From Prevotella sp. (GTDB lineage: Bacteria; Bacteroidota; Bacteroidia; Bacteroidales; Bacteroidaceae), in NCBI GenBank assembly GCA_003447235.1, contig DLZV01000016.1, forward strand, positions 11,294 to 75,293: DNA of 64,000 nucleotides, read 5' to 3'. The notes below the pieces were generated by a model, which saw only the letters and a list, made by a program, of their open reading frames with translations, was not told the origin of the DNA and ran no database searches. The position numbers and the translations under genes are program-made. Below, piece by piece: positions 19,757 to 28,114 of the stretch; position 1 is the stretch's first letter; the number at the start of each line of letters is the position of its first letter.

Positions 19757-21670
19757 ATGATGAGAAAGTTGATGATGGCCGGTTGTATGGCCCTGTTGCT
19801 CTCCTCGCAGCCCCTGAAGGCGCAGGAGACGTTTCGCGAGATGCAATATTCTCCCCAAAGTACGGTGTTCACCCTCAATGCCCCGTCCCGTCCCACGCTC
19901 CGCCTCTACCGAGCCGGTCGTGGCGGCAAGCAGTATAAGAAGATGAAGATGAAGCAGGTGGGCGACAACCGTTGGTCCATCGAGGTCAAGGGCGACCTGA
20001 AGGGCGTCTTCTACACCTTCGACATCGGTCGGGGCGAGACCCCGGGCGTCTTCGCCAAGGCCGTCTCCTGCAATGGCGGGCGGGCTGCCGTGGTCGATAT
20101 GCGCGACACCAACCCCGCGGGCTGGGAGAACGACCGCCGACTGACGACGAAGAGCATGGCCGACCTCGTGCTCTACGAGCTCCACCATCGCGACTTCTCC
20201 ATCGACCCCTCCTCAGGACTGGTCAACAAGGGCAAGTTTCTCGCCCTGACGGAGAAGAAGGCCATCGCACATCTCAAGGCCCTGGGCGTCAATGCCGTCC
20301 ACATCCTGCCTTCCTACGACTTCGCCTCTATCGACGAGGCCAAGTGCGACAAGCCCCAATACAACTGGGGCTACGATCCGCTCAACTACAACGTGCCCGA
20401 AGGCAGCTACTCCTTTGATGCCGAGTTGCCCACGCGTCGCATCCTGGAGTTCAAGCAGATGGTGCAGGCCCTCCACCAGGCGGGCATCCGCGTGGTCCTC
20501 GACGTGGTCTATAACCACACCTTCAGCCTGGAGGGCAGCAACTTCGACCGCACCTTCCCCAAGGCCTACTACCGCTACCGTCCCGACGGCACCCCCTCCG
20601 ACGGCTCGGGCTGCGGCAACGAGACGGCCTCGGAGAAGCCCCTGATGCGGGAGTTTATGATCGAGAGCATGAAGTATTGGGCCCAGGAGTATCACATCGA
20701 CGGTTTCCGTGTCGATCTCATGGGTTGCCACGACATCGAGACGATGAACCTCCTGCGCCAGCAGTTGCAGCAGGTTGACCCCTCCATCTTCATCTATGGT
20801 GAGGGATGGAGCGCGGGATCCTGCGCCATCGACCCCAGCCGCCTTGCCACCAAGGCCCACATCCGCCAGATGCCGGGCATAGCCGCCTTTAGCGACGAGC
20901 TTCGCGACGCCCTCCGTGGTCCCTTCGATCACGACGACCAGGGTGCCTTCCTGGCGGGCTTGCCCGGTTTCGAGGAGAGCATCAAGGCGGGCATCGTCGG
21001 TCTCGTGGCCCATCCGCAGGTCGATTACAGCAAGGTCAACTACACCAAGGAGCCCTGGGCCAACGAACCAACCCAGATGATCGCCTACGTCAGTTGCCAC
21101 GACGACCTCTGTCTGACCGACCGCCTCCGTGCCTCCGTGCCCGAGACGAAGTTTGACGAGGAGGCCCTCATCCGCCTCGACCTGCTGGCTCAGACGGCCG
21201 TCCTCACCTCCCAGGGCGTGCCCTTCCTGCTCAGCGGCGAGGAGATGCTGCGCACCAAGCAGGGCGTGCACAACTCCTTCAAGTCGCCCGACGAGATCAA
21301 CCACCTCGACTGGAACAACCTCCAGCGCTATCCCCAGGTCTTCGACTACTACAAGGGCCTCGTCCACCTGCGCCTCTCCCATCCGGCCTTCCGTCTGGGC
21401 AGCGCCGACCTGGTACGCAAGCACCTGGAGTTTCTCCCCACCCAGGACTGCCTCGTGGCCTTCCGACTGAAGAACCATGCCGGAGGCGACGCGTGGAACA
21501 ATATCTACGTCATCCTCAATAGCAGTCCCGATTTCCAGACCGTCCAGATACCCGAGGGCGACTACACGATCGTCGTGGCCAACGGACAGGCCGACGAGGC
21601 CGGACTGGGCGACATGCAGGGAGGAGAGGTCATGATCGACGGCCAGTCGGCCCTGATTCTCCACGATTGA
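19757..21670 (+). CDS. Type I pullulanase (GH13) with signal peptide
   Basis: A 637-residue GH13 enzyme predicted to cut alpha-1,6 branches of pullulan or starch. A signal peptide covers about residues 1-23 (CMALLLSSQPLKAQ). An N-terminal beta-sandwich of CBM48 type (about 25-120) comes before the barrel. YNWGYDP at residues 202-208 is the signature of type I pullulanases. The catalytic triad is D320 (FRVDLMG), E349 (IYGEGWSAG) and D449 (SCHDDL). It is shorter than many pullulanases because it lacks extra binding modules. The 206-bp spacer before it and the hairpins on both sides suggest separate transcription from susB and susA. Neopullulanase activity cannot be excluded. Confidence 0.92.
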   Translation: MMRKLMMAGCMALLLSSQPLKAQETFREMQYSPQSTVFTLNAPSRPTLRLYRAGRGGKQYKKMKMKQVGDNRWSIEVKGDLKGVFYTFDIGRGETPGVFAKAVSCNGGRAAVVDMRDTNPAGWENDRRLTTKSMADLVLYELHHRDFSIDPSSGLVNKGKFLALTEKKAIAHLKALGVNAVHILPSYDFASIDEAKCDKPQYNWGYDPLNYNVPEGSYSFDAELPTRRILEFKQMVQALHQAGIRVVLDVVYNHTFSLEGSNFDRTFPKAYYRYRPDGTPSDGSGCGNETASEKPLMREFMIESMKYWAQEYHIDGFRVDLMGCHDIETMNLLRQQLQQVDPSIFIYGEGWSAGSCAIDPSRLATKAHIRQMPGIAAFSDELRDALRGPFDHDDQGAFLAGLPGFEESIKAGIVGLVAHPQVDYSKVNYTKEPWANEPTQMIAYVSCHDDLCLTDRLRASVPETKFDEEALIRLDLLAQTAVLTSQGVPFLLSGEEMLRTKQGVHNSFKSPDEINHLDWNNLQRYPQVFDYYKGLVHLRLSHPAFRLGSADLVRKHLEFLPTQDCLVAFRLKNHAGGDAWNNIYVILNSSPDFQTVQIPEGDYTIVVANGQADEAGLGDMQGGEVMIDGQSALILHD

Positions 21671-21715
21671 TACTGAACGATTGATACTGCACGAATAGCG
21701 CAGCAAGACGCATAG

Positions 21716-21767
21716 GGGGTTGGGAGTGTGTCGCCATGGGCCATGCTTTTCCAACCCCTTTCCTTTT
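21716..21767 (+). terminator. Terminator after the pullulanase gene
   Basis: GGGGTTGG (21716-21723) pairs with CCAACCCC (21751-21758), followed by TTTCCTTTT. A small inner palindrome GCCATGGGC is also present. Confidence 0.65.
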
Positions 21768-21819
21768 ACAATAGCTCACACATTCAACTCACTTATTTAT
21801 TTTTATCTCTTAGAAATTT

Positions 21820-23670
21820 ATGAAAAGAACCATCACCCTCCTCCTTCTCTTCTTCGCGCTCCTCTCCGTCAGCGCGAAGGTGAAGATCACCCGCATCGAC
21901 CCCACCGACTGGTATGTGGGAATGAAAGACCCCACGCTCCAGCTCATGGTCTATGGCGAGGGCATACGCGACGCCGAGGTCTCGACCGACTACCCCCATG
22001 CGCGTATCGACTCCCTCGTGCGCCTCGACTCGCCCAACTATCTGCTCGTCTATATGAATCTCGAGGGCGCTCAGCCTGGCGAGATGCGCCTCCAGTTTAA
22101 GCTCAACGGCAGCAAGCTGACGGAGCGCTACGTGCTCCACGCCCGCGCCAAGGCTGCCGAGGACCACAAGGGCTTTTCTCAGGCTGACGTGCTCTATCTC
22201 CTCATGCCCGACCGCTTTGCCAATGGCGACACGGGCAATGATGTCGTCAAGGGCATGCGCGACGGCCTCTGCGACCGCTCGCAGCCCTCTCTGCGCCACG
22301 GAGGCGACCTTGCGGGCATTTCCCGCCACCTCGACTACTTCACCGACCTGGGCGTCACGGCCCTGTGGTTTACGCCCATCCTCGAAAACGACGCGCCCTC
22401 CTTCGAGCAGAAGTCGAGTTCCTACCACGGCTATGCCACGACCGACTACTACCGCGTCGATCCACGCTTTGGCACCAATGCCGACTATTGCGCCTTGATC
22501 CGCGACTGCCACGAGCGCGGACTGAAGGTCGTCATGGACATGATCTTCAACCATTGCAGCAGTTACCATCCCTGGCAGCAGGACAGCCCGTCCCGCGACT
22601 GGTTCAACCATCCCGGCTATGGCCTCCAGACCAGCTATAAGCTCACGCCCGTCCTCGACCCCTACGCCGCCGACGTCGACCGCGAGGAGACTACCGACGG
22701 ATGGTTTGTCGCCTCCATGCCCGACCTCAACCAGCGCAACCCCCACGTCATGCGCTACCTCGTCCAGAACAGTATCTGGTGGATCGAGACGGCCTCCATC
22801 GACGGCATCCGCATGGACACCTATCCCTATGCCGACCGCAAGGCCATGGCGGCCTGGATGAAGGCCATCGACACGGAGTATCCCTACTTCAATAGCGTGG
22901 GCGAGACCTGGGTGACGGAGCCGGCCTATACCGCGGCCTGGCAGAAGGACTCGCGCCTCAGCACGGAGAATAGCTATCTCAAGACGGTCATGGACTTCGC
23001 CTTCTTCGACCGCCTCACGCAGGCTCGCGACGAGGAGACCGACGACTGGTGGAAGGGCTTCAACCGCATCTACAACGTCCTCTGCTACGACTATCTCTAC
23101 GCCAATCCGTCGAGCGTGCTCGCCTTCATCGAAAACCACGATACCGACCGCTTCCTGGGCGAGGGACGCGACACCACGGCCCTCAAGCAGGCGCTCGCCC
23201 TGCTGCTGACGATGAACCGCATCCCGCAGCTCTACTATGGCACGGAGGTGCTCCTCAACGGCACGAAGCAGGTGACGGACGGCTATGTGCGTCGCGACTT
23301 CCCTGGCGGCTTCCCTGGCGACACCCACGACTGCTTCACGGCCTCGGGCCGCGATGAGGCCGAGCAGGGGATGTTCTCCTGGCTGAGCCGCGTGCTCCAT
23401 TGGCGTCAGGGCTGCGAAGCCGTCACGCAGGGCACGCAGAAGCAGTTCATCCCCTACAAGGGCGTCTATGTCCTCTGCCGCCAATGGAAGGGCAAGACCG
23501 TGATGACGGTCCTCAACGGACGCCGCTCGGACAATGAGCTCGACGTGCGTCGCTATGCCGAGGTCATTGGCAGCCATGCCACGGCCCAGGACGTGACGAC
23601 GGGCGCCACCATCGACCTCACGCGCAACGTGCCCCTGACGGCTCGCCAGGCCCTGATCCTGACGTTCTGA
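21820..23670 (+). CDS. susA: GH13 neopullulanase/cyclomaltodextrinase (SusA-like)
   Basis: A 616-residue GH13 enzyme, about the length of B. theta SusA (617). The signal peptide is at residues 1-19 (LLLFFALLSVSA-K). The cyclomaltodextrinase N-terminal domain covers about 20-115, and the barrel starts near YLLMPDRFANGD. The triad is D333 (GIRMDTYPY), E362 (SVGETWV) and D441 (IENHDTDR); VMDMIFNHC and HGYATTDYYRVD are conserved GH13 regions. It would act in the periplasm on oligosaccharides imported by SusC/D and supply SusB. It sits between the pullulanase and the GH53 genes in the same orientation. Confidence 0.94.
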   Translation: MKRTITLLLLFFALLSVSAKVKITRIDPTDWYVGMKDPTLQLMVYGEGIRDAEVSTDYPHARIDSLVRLDSPNYLLVYMNLEGAQPGEMRLQFKLNGSKLTERYVLHARAKAAEDHKGFSQADVLYLLMPDRFANGDTGNDVVKGMRDGLCDRSQPSLRHGGDLAGISRHLDYFTDLGVTALWFTPILENDAPSFEQKSSSYHGYATTDYYRVDPRFGTNADYCALIRDCHERGLKVVMDMIFNHCSSYHPWQQDSPSRDWFNHPGYGLQTSYKLTPVLDPYAADVDREETTDGWFVASMPDLNQRNPHVMRYLVQNSIWWIETASIDGIRMDTYPYADRKAMAAWMKAIDTEYPYFNSVGETWVTEPAYTAAWQKDSRLSTENSYLKTVMDFAFFDRLTQARDEETDDWWKGFNRIYNVLCYDYLYANPSSVLAFIENHDTDRFLGEGRDTTALKQALALLLTMNRIPQLYYGTEVLLNGTKQVTDGYVRRDFPGGFPGDTHDCFTASGRDEAEQGMFSWLSRVLHWRQGCEAVTQGTQKQFIPYKGVYVLCRQWKGKTVMTVLNGRRSDNELDVRRYAEVIGSHATAQDVTTGATIDLTRNVPLTARQALILTF

Positions 23671-23677
23671 TAGCATC

Positions 23678-23726
23678 CATAGAGACTTGCCTCGGCCCCC
23701 AGGGTCGGGGCAAGTCGGTTCTATGT
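23678..23726 (+). terminator. Long hairpin between susA and the GH53 gene
   Basis: CATAGA with GACTTGCC pairs with GGCAAGTC and TCTATG (3-nt bulge), and TCGGCC pairs imperfectly with GGTCGG inside. No T-run follows, so it may attenuate transcription or stabilise an mRNA end rather than terminate. Confidence 0.5.
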
Positions 23727-23754
23727 GGAATGATAATATAAAAAATTGGTTCTT

Positions 23755-25041
23755 ATGACGAAAAGGATCTTTCTTCTGGCCCTCCTGCTGGGTTCTACGG
23801 TCGCCACCATGGCCCAGCGCTATGTCGGGGGCGATATCTCCTTGCTTCCCTCCTACGAGGCCAAGGGGGCAGAATACTATGACGAGGCGGGTGCGCCCAT
23901 CGACGACCCCTTGGCCTTCTTCACCAGCAAGGGCATGAACGCCATGCGCCTTCGCCTCTTCGTCCAGCCCGCCCATGCCTCGGCAGAGGACAAGGGGCAG
24001 GGCGTGTGCCAAGACCTGGACTATATCGTGCCCTTGGCCAAGCGCGTCAAGCAGGCGGGCCTGCGTCTCCTGCTCGACTTCCACTATAGCGACTCCTGGG
24101 CCGACCCTGCCAAGCAATGGACGCCACGGGCATGGCAGGGCCTCGACGACGAGACTCTGGCCGACTCGCTGGCGCAATATACGCGCCGGGTGCTGCGCCG
24201 CCTGAAGGCCGAGGGGGCCACGCCCGACCTCATCCAGATGGGCAACGAGATCAGCTACGGCATGTTGTGGGGAGCGGCGTCGGAGGGCTACGCCAAGGCT
24301 TGTTATCCCGATGCGCCAAAGGCCAACTGGCAGCGCTTTGCCAGTCTGCTGAGGCGCGCCACGGAGGTTTGCCGCGAGGAGTGTCCCGAGGCGCGCATCA
24401 TCCTCCATACCGAGCGCGTCTCGGTCTCGCAGCAGCAGGACAACGCCCACTATGCCGCGCTCTCCTATTTTGTGGCGCGCGCTAAGGAGTATCAGATCGA
24501 CTACGACATCCTCGGACTGAGCTACTATCCCTACTTTCATGGTGCGCTCTCCGAACTCGAAGGGGCCATCCGTCTGCTGGAGTCGGAGGCCTCGGACAAG
24601 GAGGTGATGGTCGTCGAGACGGGCTATCCCTACGCCTGGGCCGTACCGGGCACCACCTATGACGCCACGTCCACATGGCCTTACTCGGCAGAGGGCCAAC
24701 GCCAGTTTGTCGACGACTTGGTGACTATGCTCCGTTGCCACGAGGCCGTCACGGGCCTCTTCTGGTGGTTTATGGAGGCCAACGAGCGGGGTGTCAGCTC
24801 CTCCTCGCCTGTCACGGACCGTTGGTACAATGCCCCGCTCTTCGACAACCGCACGGGGCGCGCCACGCCTGCCCTCAGTCGCATGGCTGCCTTCCTCTCC
24901 TCCTCTGCCCTGGATCGTGTGGCCTCCCGTCCTCGTGCCGTCCGCCCCGCCTTATGGTCTCCTGACGGCAAGCAGCTGGCTGGCAAACACCCCCACGGGC
25001 TGGTCGTGGCGTCAGACCGAAAGGTCGTCGTCCGACCGTAG
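23755..25041 (+). CDS. GH53 arabinogalactan endo-beta-1,4-galactanase
   Basis: A 428-residue GH53 enzyme predicted to cut beta-1,4-galactan such as pectic arabinogalactan type I. It has a signal peptide (residues 1-19, ending ATMAQ) and the family start YVGGDISLLPSYEAKG with MRLRLFVQP. The acid/base is E165 in QMGNEISYG and the nucleophile E288 in VVETGYPY; DFHYSDSWADP is also typical. The start is the ATG at 23755; an upstream in-frame TTG adds only three residues before the signal peptide. It is the last gene of the plus-strand glycosidase block and the only one not aimed at alpha-glucans. Confidence 0.93.
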   Translation: MTKRIFLLALLLGSTVATMAQRYVGGDISLLPSYEAKGAEYYDEAGAPIDDPLAFFTSKGMNAMRLRLFVQPAHASAEDKGQGVCQDLDYIVPLAKRVKQAGLRLLLDFHYSDSWADPAKQWTPRAWQGLDDETLADSLAQYTRRVLRRLKAEGATPDLIQMGNEISYGMLWGAASEGYAKACYPDAPKANWQRFASLLRRATEVCREECPEARIILHTERVSVSQQQDNAHYAALSYFVARAKEYQIDYDILGLSYYPYFHGALSELEGAIRLLESEASDKEVMVVETGYPYAWAVPGTTYDATSTWPYSAEGQRQFVDDLVTMLRCHEAVTGLFWWFMEANERGVSSSSPVTDRWYNAPLFDNRTGRATPALSRMAAFLSSSALDRVASRPRAVRPALWSPDGKQLAGKHPHGLVVASDRKVVVRP

Positions 25042-25077
25042 AGGGCCATCAGGGGAAGCCCCACCTGTAAGGAGGAT

Positions 25078-25268
25078 CATTACACCATTACAGCATTACA
25101 ATTAAAAAAAAGCCTCTCCCACTTCGCTCCCCCTCTCCTTTCATATCTTTCTTATCTATATATATTATATATTATAATAAAGAATATAATTAGTAAACAA
25201 TCTGAGAAGAAAGGTTGGGAAGGCGAAGGATGAAGTACCCTTCTTTTTCTTATTGTAATGCTCCAATG
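25078..25268. repeat. Complex palindromic element, copy 1
   Basis: Three 8-bp units CATTACAN (25078-25101) face their inverted counterparts TTGTAATG and CTCCAATG (25253-25268). Inside them CTTCGC-type and GGCGAAG-type pyrimidine/purine arms are also inverted, and the centre is an AT-only core of TATATA and TATAATAA runs (about 25158-25193). The same plan recurs at 27421-27605. The stretch 25042-25495 holds no gene that I can support. Confidence 0.6.
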
Positions 25269-25495
25269 ATGTGTCATTTTTTCTTGTTGGGTAAGTTGTT
25301 GATAGATAGTTGTTTGGGGACTACCGGTAGTACTGCTCCTATGCACTCTTTCCTGTTGTGACCTTCCCTCTCTGCGTCTATTTCCTCTCCTTAGGCTCAC
25401 ATTATGCGTGCTTTGCCCCGCAAAAAAGATTGCTTCGGTCAATGCGTTGGATGCCGTATGGCTCTCTATGACGCCAGGAAGATTTCCTCGTATTC

Positions 25496-25527
25496 TTTGG
25501 TTTTGTGAGGAAAATGTCGTAAGTTTG
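25496..25527 (+). promoter_or_regulatory. Promoter of the second Rpn-like gene
   Basis: TTTG at 25496-25499, 20 bp, then TAAGTTTG at 25520-25527: an exact match to the Bacteroidota -33/-7 consensus, 33 bp before the ATG. Confidence 0.8.
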
Positions 25528-25560
25528 CAGGTGAACTCATCAAAACAAGACGTACAACGC

Positions 25561-26508
25561 ATGAAAAAGTATCTCGATCCCAAGGCCGATTTGACCTTCA
25601 AGAAGATATTTGGCGAGCATGAGGATTTGCTCATCAGCTTGCTCAACGCCCTGCTGCCGCTCAAGGAAGACGAGCTGGTGGAGGAGGTGGAGTATCTCTC
25701 GCCCGAACTGGTTCCCGACAACTATGTGGGCAAGAATAGTATCGTGGACGTAAGGTGCAAAGACATCATGGGACGTCAATTCCTGGTGGAGATGCAGATG
25801 CTTTGGACGCCAGCCTTCCAGCAGCGTGTGCTCTTCAATGCTTCCAAGGCCTTTGTCCGCCAGCTCGACAAGCGACGCAGGTACGAGTTGCTGCAGCCCG
25901 TCTATTCCCTCAATTTGGTCAACGAGGTATTTATGAAGGACTACCCCGACGAGTTCATCCACAACTACAATATCGTCCACGATCTCCACGACGACAAGTT
26001 GATCAAGGGCCTCCATTTCACGTTTATCGAGCTGCCGAAGTTTAAGCCGCAGACTATCATGGAGAAAAAAATGGCCGTCTTGTGGCTTAAGTTTCTCACC
26101 CAGATCGACGAGGATACTACCGTCGTGCCTCAGGATCTGCTCGACAACCCCGAGACCAGCAAGGCGCTGGAGACCGTGGAGGAGGCAGCCATGACCAAGA
26201 GCGAACTGCTCGCCTACGACGACTTTTGGGACAAGGTGGGGGCTGAGCGCCTCCTCTTTATCGACTCCAACAAGATCAGTCGCGAGAAGGGCTTTGCCAA
26301 AGGTCGTGCCGTGGGACTCGAGGAAGGACGTCAAGAAGGACGTCAAGAAGGACGTCAGGAGGGGCGTCAGGAGGGCCGCGAGGAAGCGCGGGCGGAGATG
26401 GTCCGTCTGATGCTTTCGAAGGGCATGTCGCTGGATCAGATAGCCTCCCTCACCGACCTTTCCCTGGAGGCCGTCAGAGCTCTCATAGGACAGAACGTAG
26501 AGAAGTAG
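25561..26508 (+). CDS. Rpn family (PD-(D/E)XK) recombination-promoting nuclease/putative transposase
   Basis: A 315-residue member of the same broad family as the protein at 13094 but a different subgroup. It begins MKKYLDPKADLTFKKIFGEHEDLLISLLNALL, the usual start of this group. IVDVRCKD followed by FLVEMQM supplies the Asp and Glu-x-Gln of the nuclease core at about residues 62-77. Near residue 255 an EGRQ tetrapeptide is repeated, giving a charged helical linker, and the end SLDQIASLTDLSLEAVRAL is the typical C-terminal helix-turn-helix-like motif. It has its own strong promoter and is followed after 23 bp by the FAH-family gene, with which it is probably co-transcribed. Confidence 0.88.
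   Translation: MKKYLDPKADLTFKKIFGEHEDLLISLLNALLPLKEDELVEEVEYLSPELVPDNYVGKNSIVDVRCKDIMGRQFLVEMQMLWTPAFQQRVLFNASKAFVRQLDKRRRYELLQPVYSLNLVNEVFMKDYPDEFIHNYNIVHDLHDDKLIKGLHFTFIELPKFKPQTIMEKKMAVLWLKFLTQIDEDTTVVPQDLLDNPETSKALETVEEAAMTKSELLAYDDFWDKVGAERLLFIDSNKISREKGFAKGRAVGLEEGRQEGRQEGRQEGRQEGREEARAEMVRLMLSKGMSLDQIASLTDLSLEAVRALIGQNVEK
26323..26379 (+). repeat. In-frame 12-bp repeat (EGRQ) inside the Rpn-like gene
   Basis: GAAGGACGTCAA is repeated about four and a half times, the first copies identical, later ones drifting at third positions (GAGGGGCGTCAG). Copy-number change by slippage would keep the frame. Confidence 0.9.
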
Positions 26509-26531
26509 AACAACCAAAGCAAAGAAAAGAG

Positions 26532-27149
26532 ATGAAGATACTTGCAGTAGGCATGAATTATCTGGAGCACAACCTGGCGCTCCATGGCGCGGCCGTGAAG
26601 CCCGAGCGCCCAGTATTGTTTATGAAGTCCGACTCGGCTGTGCTGAAGAATGGCAAACCCTTCTTCATTCCCGACGACATGGGGCGCATCGAGTATGAGA
26701 CGGAGGTGGTCGTGCGTATCTGCCGTTTGGGCAAGTGCATCCCCCTGGAGTTTGCCCATCGCTACTACGACGCCTATACCGTGGGCATAGACCTCACGGC
26801 ACGCGAACTGCAGAAGGAGCTCAAGGCCAAGGGGCAGCCGTGGGAGCTGGCCAAGGGCTTCGACGGGTCGGCCGTGCTCGGAGAATGGGTGGAGAAGGAG
26901 AAGTTTCTCGGGCCCCAGCGCCTCCACTTCCACCTCGACATCAATGGCAAGACCGTCCAGACCGGTTGCACGGCCGATATGCTCTATACCATCGACGAGC
27001 TCATCAGCTATGCCTCCCGCTATTTCACGCTCAAGACGGGCGACCTCTTCTATACGGGTTGCCCCACAGGCTGCGGCCCTGTGGCTATCGACGACCACCT
27101 GGAGGGCTGGCTCGAAGACCGCAAGGTGCTCGACTTCCAATGTAAGTAG
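26532..27149 (+). CDS. Fumarylacetoacetate hydrolase (FAH) family protein
   Basis: A 205-residue FAH-fold enzyme of the short YcgM/FAHD1-like class, which includes acylpyruvate hydrolases and oxaloacetate decarboxylases or tautomerases. ILAVGMNYLEHNLAL at the start, FMKSDSAVLKNGKPF, and the metal-binding EYETEVVVRI (the Glu-x-Glu pair near residue 57) are family motifs. LKTGDLFYTGCPTGCGPV matches the conserved C-terminal loop. No neighbouring aromatic-degradation genes exist, so a housekeeping role such as clearing oxaloacetate enol or acylpyruvates is more likely than a catabolic one. It follows the Rpn-like gene after 23 bp. Confidence 0.88.
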   Translation: MKILAVGMNYLEHNLALHGAAVKPERPVLFMKSDSAVLKNGKPFFIPDDMGRIEYETEVVVRICRLGKCIPLEFAHRYYDAYTVGIDLTARELQKELKAKGQPWELAKGFDGSAVLGEWVEKEKFLGPQRLHFHLDINGKTVQTGCTADMLYTIDELISYASRYFTLKTGDLFYTGCPTGCGPVAIDDHLEGWLEDRKVLDFQCK

Positions 27150-27171
27150 CGTGGCCTGTCCTCCCTTCGCC

Positions 27172-27263
27172 AGGCTCTTGTCCTTGCTTACCTTAGGCTT
27201 TTGTCCTTGCTTACGTCAGGCTCTTGTCCTTGCTTATCTTAGGCTTTTGTCCTCCCTTGCGTC
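27172..27263 (+). repeat. 23-bp tandem repeat, four copies
   Basis: Exact 23-bp periodicity with starts at 27172, 27195, 27218 and 27241; consensus AGGCTYTTGTCCTTGCTTA plus four variable bases. The core CCTTGCTTACCTT recurs in the 23-bp array at 51187. Confidence 0.9.
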
Positions 27264-27420
27264 CCATTCCTGTCGTCCTGTCCCCAGCCTACAGGGCTGC
27301 GGGATGGTCTCGGCATGGCTTCGGGATGAATTCTGGGTAGGGGAGTGGAAAGCATTCCAGCGACGAGAGCCTTGGAGAGGAGAAGGGGCATAGGGGTTTC
27401 TTCCTCTGAGGCGAATCTTC

Positions 27421-27605
27421 CAATTCCAATTGTTCCAGTTGTTCCAGTTGTTCCAATTAAAAAATGCTACTGCTATCTTTCCCTATTTTCCTTATATAAT
27501 ATATAACTATATAATAATTAATTAGTTATAATATATATAGGGGGAGGACTGGAATTTCGCACTCGCTGAAAAATAAACTGGAACAACTGGAATAACTGGA
27601 ACGAA
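27421..27605. repeat. Complex palindromic element, copy 2
   Basis: 9-bp units GTTCCAGTT (about 27430-27456) are mirrored by AACTGGAAC units (27577-27603) with one mismatch over more than 20 bp. The 120 bp between hold an AT-only core whose halves, TATATAATATATAACTA and TAGTTATAATATATATA, are near-complementary. The plan resembles the element at 25078. Confidence 0.75.
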
Positions 27606-28052
27606 TCTGTTCTGTCATCTTCTAAAAGACTGATAGATAGACGGTTGGCTTGTTTCTGTTAGTTCCAGTTTGATGATTCCACTTCCCTTTATACGGCTTT
27701 TTGCCCTTTCAGACGCCCTCTTTTGGCATTTTCAACCCTCTGTTTTTTCTGGATCTCCTCCCTTGGCTACATGCGACAAGCCAATCAAGCCTTCTTCCGC
27801 AAAATCTGCTTGCATCACTTTTCGCGTTTTCCGCACCCTCTTCCTCACATTTTGCCCACGCTTGGCCCATAAATGGAGTCACGACACGCTTTTTAGTGGG
27901 CAATCCCCAGTATGGTTCGTTCGATATATGCAAAGGTAAAATATTTCGAACCGACCCACCAGGTGCGAATCATTTCTGAGCGATTGAGCAAGTGCGGACC
28001 GAAGCCCAATGCGGCTTTTTTGCGTTTTCTGCCGATTCTCTGAGCCGATTAT
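27606..28052. other. Gene-free spacer before purL
   Basis: No supported gene. A TACCTTTG match on the minus strand (27938-27931) is present but has no gene behind it. Short open frames here lack any recognisable domain. Confidence 0.5.
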
Positions 28053-28083
28053 TTTGCCATGTGTGCATTTATAGTTATCTTTG
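28053..28083 (+). promoter_or_regulatory. Promoter of purL
   Basis: TTTG at 28053-28056, 19 bp, then TATCTTTG at 28076-28083, a full consensus match, 31 bp before the ATG. Confidence 0.8.
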
Positions 28084-28114
28084 CACCATTATTTCCTAAT
28101 TTACTCGACAGATT

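Noticed and set aside
13094..26508. The two Rpn-like genes as insertion sequences
   Set aside because: No terminal inverted repeats or target duplications were seen at their edges, and each has its own promoter or terminator arrangement; the 'transposase' name is a family label.
27670..27979. Short overlapping open frames in the purL upstream region
   Set aside because: No recognisable domain, Ser/Phe/Pro-rich composition, and the region holds repeats and a promoter; I treat it as non-coding.
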